64,000 bases of DNA from contig JAQISU010000179.1 in the NCBI GenBank assembly GCA_029339505.1, positions 8,462,001 to 8,526,000 of the forward strand, given 5' to 3'. The translations under genes were made by a program, and so were the position numbers. The DNA is from Unio delphinus. Its lineage: Eukaryota; Mollusca; Bivalvia; Unionida; Unionidae. The notes below the pieces were generated by a model. It worked only from the letters and a program-made list of their open reading frames with translations, was not told where the DNA came from and ran no database searches. Below, one piece after another: positions 62,086 through 64,000 of this stretch; the first letter of the stretch is position 1; every line of letters begins with the position of its first letter.

Positions 62086-62360
62086 TTGTACCGGAATCGA
62101 GATCACTGATGTTATATTTTATGTTTAAACGTTTGTACCAGCATTGAGAATATAGATGAAATATTTTCTTTAGAACCGTGTGTACCGGCATTAAGAATAC
62201 TGATGTTATATTTTCTGTATAACTGATTTTGTGCCGGTATCGAATACTGATGTTATATTTTTTGTATAACCGTTTGTACCGGCATTATGAATACTGTTGT
62301 TATATTGTATGTATCAGCGTTTGTACCGGTATCGAATACTGATGTTATATTTTTTGTTAC
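61945..62360. repeat. 47-bp minisatellite, D2, with internal TA tract
   Basis: Counterpart of 34715-35105: units with cgtttgtaccgg and atactgatgttatattttt. A 93-bp pure TA tract (61989-62081) lies within one unit. Confidence 0.9.
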
Positions 62361-62744
62361 TGTTAGAGAGACAGAGCTAACAAACTTATGATTTCCACTG
62401 AACCCCCAAAATTATATATTTGCAATTTGACAAGGCTTCTCAAATATATATGGTTTTAACTAACAATAACATGGCAGCTACCTTTGAATGTGTAATTATC
62501 CCAAATTTCGCAATGAAAGAGAGTATGTTTCTAGAACCGTTTAATAACCTCACTCCATCTCGTAGCAGGTTTTTGACGTGATTTGCAGATAATAATCGCA
62601 AAATAGACAGAATCTTGCCAAATTTAATACTATAATAATGCGATTATGTCCATAAATATCGCATTATCTGTGGAAGAGTAAATTGTCATAGGTCACAACG
62701 ATATAATATTTTTCCTCTCTTACAACTTTTGTATACTCTATCTC

Positions 62745-63055
62745 TTGGTTACGTTTCAGCATGGGCACGTCTGGAAGGGAGAACATTTAATCACTACGTT
62801 TTGACTTGGTTACGTTTCGGTTTGGGTATCTAGTGAATGGAGCACATTTAATTGCTACGTTTTGACTTGGTTATGTTTTGGTTTGGGTATCTAGTGAATG
62901 GAAAACATTTAGCCACTACGTTTTGATTTGGCTACTTTTCGGTATGGGCACGTTGGGTATCGAGTACAGTTAGTCACAACGTTTTGACTTGATTACGTTT
63001 CGGTATGAGTACGTCTAGAATGGGGTGCCTTTAGCTACTACGTTTTGACTGCAAA
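62745..63055. repeat. Minisatellite with units of about 60 bp, D2
   Basis: Counterpart of 35495-35905, built on ctacgttttgacttggttac; about five units, so at least one fewer than D1. Confidence 0.88.
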
Positions 63056-63544
63056 CCCTGAAAATTAAAATTCTTGGATTCGTACAGATCGTCTTCTTTT
63101 TATTTTCCTCAGCTCGGTATGTACTGGTTTTATTATATTAGAAACCATCACTCGTAAGGTTTCCAACGGAAAATGGTCAAAGTCAGTTGGCATATATATT
63201 GTGGGTATAATTCAAGGGAGTCTATGCAATGATCATTGCAGATATAAAAGTCAGAGCTTACTGAGTTAAAAGCAAGACACAGCCCTTTGATGTTTACCTA
63301 GTATGGTATATCGAAAGTTCCGTATTGTAGTAGTAGAAAATACTTCCAGTATGTTGTGATTAGGAAAAGATCGTTTTAGATTGCTATTGTTTTGCACAGT
63401 TTGAAATGATAACGTGAAAAATGGTTGATTTTTGATAATGGTAGGCTTTAAATAATTTAATATGGAATAATTCGACAAATGTTTCTTAGAGATTTAATTT
63501 GCAAATAAAATCCCCGCTTGTAAAGGATAAAAAAGGAACCAAAT

Positions 63545-63614
<70 letters not shown>

Positions 63615-63962
63615 GGAAATAATACTTGTGAATTAGATGTCTCTTTTATGAGGCTATTATATAAATTCTTGCAAGAGTTTGTCCAAGGGTCTCAAAAACG
63701 CGTTCTGCCAACGCGGATCATATGGCACGCAAAATGATTGGTGTCACAATGTGTTATGATAAAAAACAAAAGTGGTGCGGCCCTATGGCTTATTGGACAT
63801 GAAATTATGAGGCTCTCAGGGTGGTTTGAGCTTGGGACCCCTGGGTTAGATGATCGTCGGCGTGCCCTCTTTGTTAAGATGTTAAGATAATTATCTTTTC
63901 CGCAGTCTACATTATGTAAATCCGACTCCGTTGCCGTGACAAATAATTGCTCATGATTAAAA
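63056..63962. other. End of D2, no gene
   Basis: Matches D1 35905-36340 and then 38500-38690 and 39345-39402. It contains the GA tract at 63547-63609. Nothing coding recognised. Confidence 0.6.
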
Positions 63963-64000
63963 ATTATGCTGAAAATATCGAAAAAGCGACATTGATTCTT
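63963..64000. repeat. Start of block P, copy 3
   Basis: gaaaatatcgaaaaagcgac corresponds to the first bases of P1 and P2 (gaaatattgagaacagcgac). It implies the array continues past the window. Confidence 0.65.

Larger units (their letters stand above)
53901..63962. repeat. Segmental duplication block D, copy 2
   Basis: Counterpart of D1, expanded by two retroposon insertions (54197-61586 and 61682-61839) and a TA tract (61989-62081). Lacks the L2-like and Tx1-like fragments of D1. Confidence 0.85.

Overview
The window is eukaryotic: animal-type, AT-rich, intron-scale noncoding DNA with long GA, CA and TA microsatellites, several clades of non-LTR retrotransposons (L1/Tx1-like, L2/CR1-like, RTE-like), tRNA-derived SINEs with good B boxes, and a divergent polyubiquitin-like gene. 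The repeat mix suggests a marine invertebrate, perhaps a bivalve or other lophotrochozoan. That is a guess, because no species-diagnostic gene is present. There are no rRNA, CRISPR or bacterial features.

The main structure is a segmental duplication. Four blocks recur in the order U-A-D-P. U holds the ubiquitin-like gene, A holds an old L1/Tx1-like LINE fossil, D holds two minisatellites, and P holds a histone-H3-tail scrap plus a decayed cluster of virus-like capsid and fibre genes. The copies are A1 (1-3439), P1 (3440-9473, continuing into single-copy DNA), U1 (27219-30608), A2 (30609-34109), D1 (34110-39402), P2 (39403-43680), U2 (43681-47061), A3 (47062-53400), D2 (53401-63962) and the first bases of P3 (63963-64000). 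U1 to U2 is 16,462 bp and A2 to A3 is 16,453 bp, so the unit is about 16.46 kb. In the first copy D is missing and A1 joins P1 directly. In the second copy P2 joins U2 directly, without the 17.7 kb that lies between P1 and U1.

The copies act as molecular clocks for each other. A 2.5 kb LINE at 3552-6054 lies in P1 but not P2. A 7.4 kb LINE mosaic at 54197-61586 and a SINE at 61682-61839 lie in D2 but not D1. In each case the target-site duplication is visible and the empty site can be read in the sister copy.

Between P1 and U1 (about 9.5-27.2 kb) lie a long minus-strand LINE (about 12.5-18.3 kb) with a SINE nested in its 3' UTR, a 3.94 kb element with arms of about 700 bp in inverted orientation flanked by TA (19226-23162), and a comparatively intact RTE-type ORF end (26285-26876).

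The only genes that look intact are the two 419-codon ubiquitin-like ORFs (28490-29749 and 44944-46203, both minus). They differ at 14 residues and have lost the diglycine ends needed for conjugation. The virus-derived genes, the H3 fragment and nearly all LINE ORFs are broken. Repeat boundaries are good to a few bases where a junction or TSD is given, and otherwise to tens of bases.
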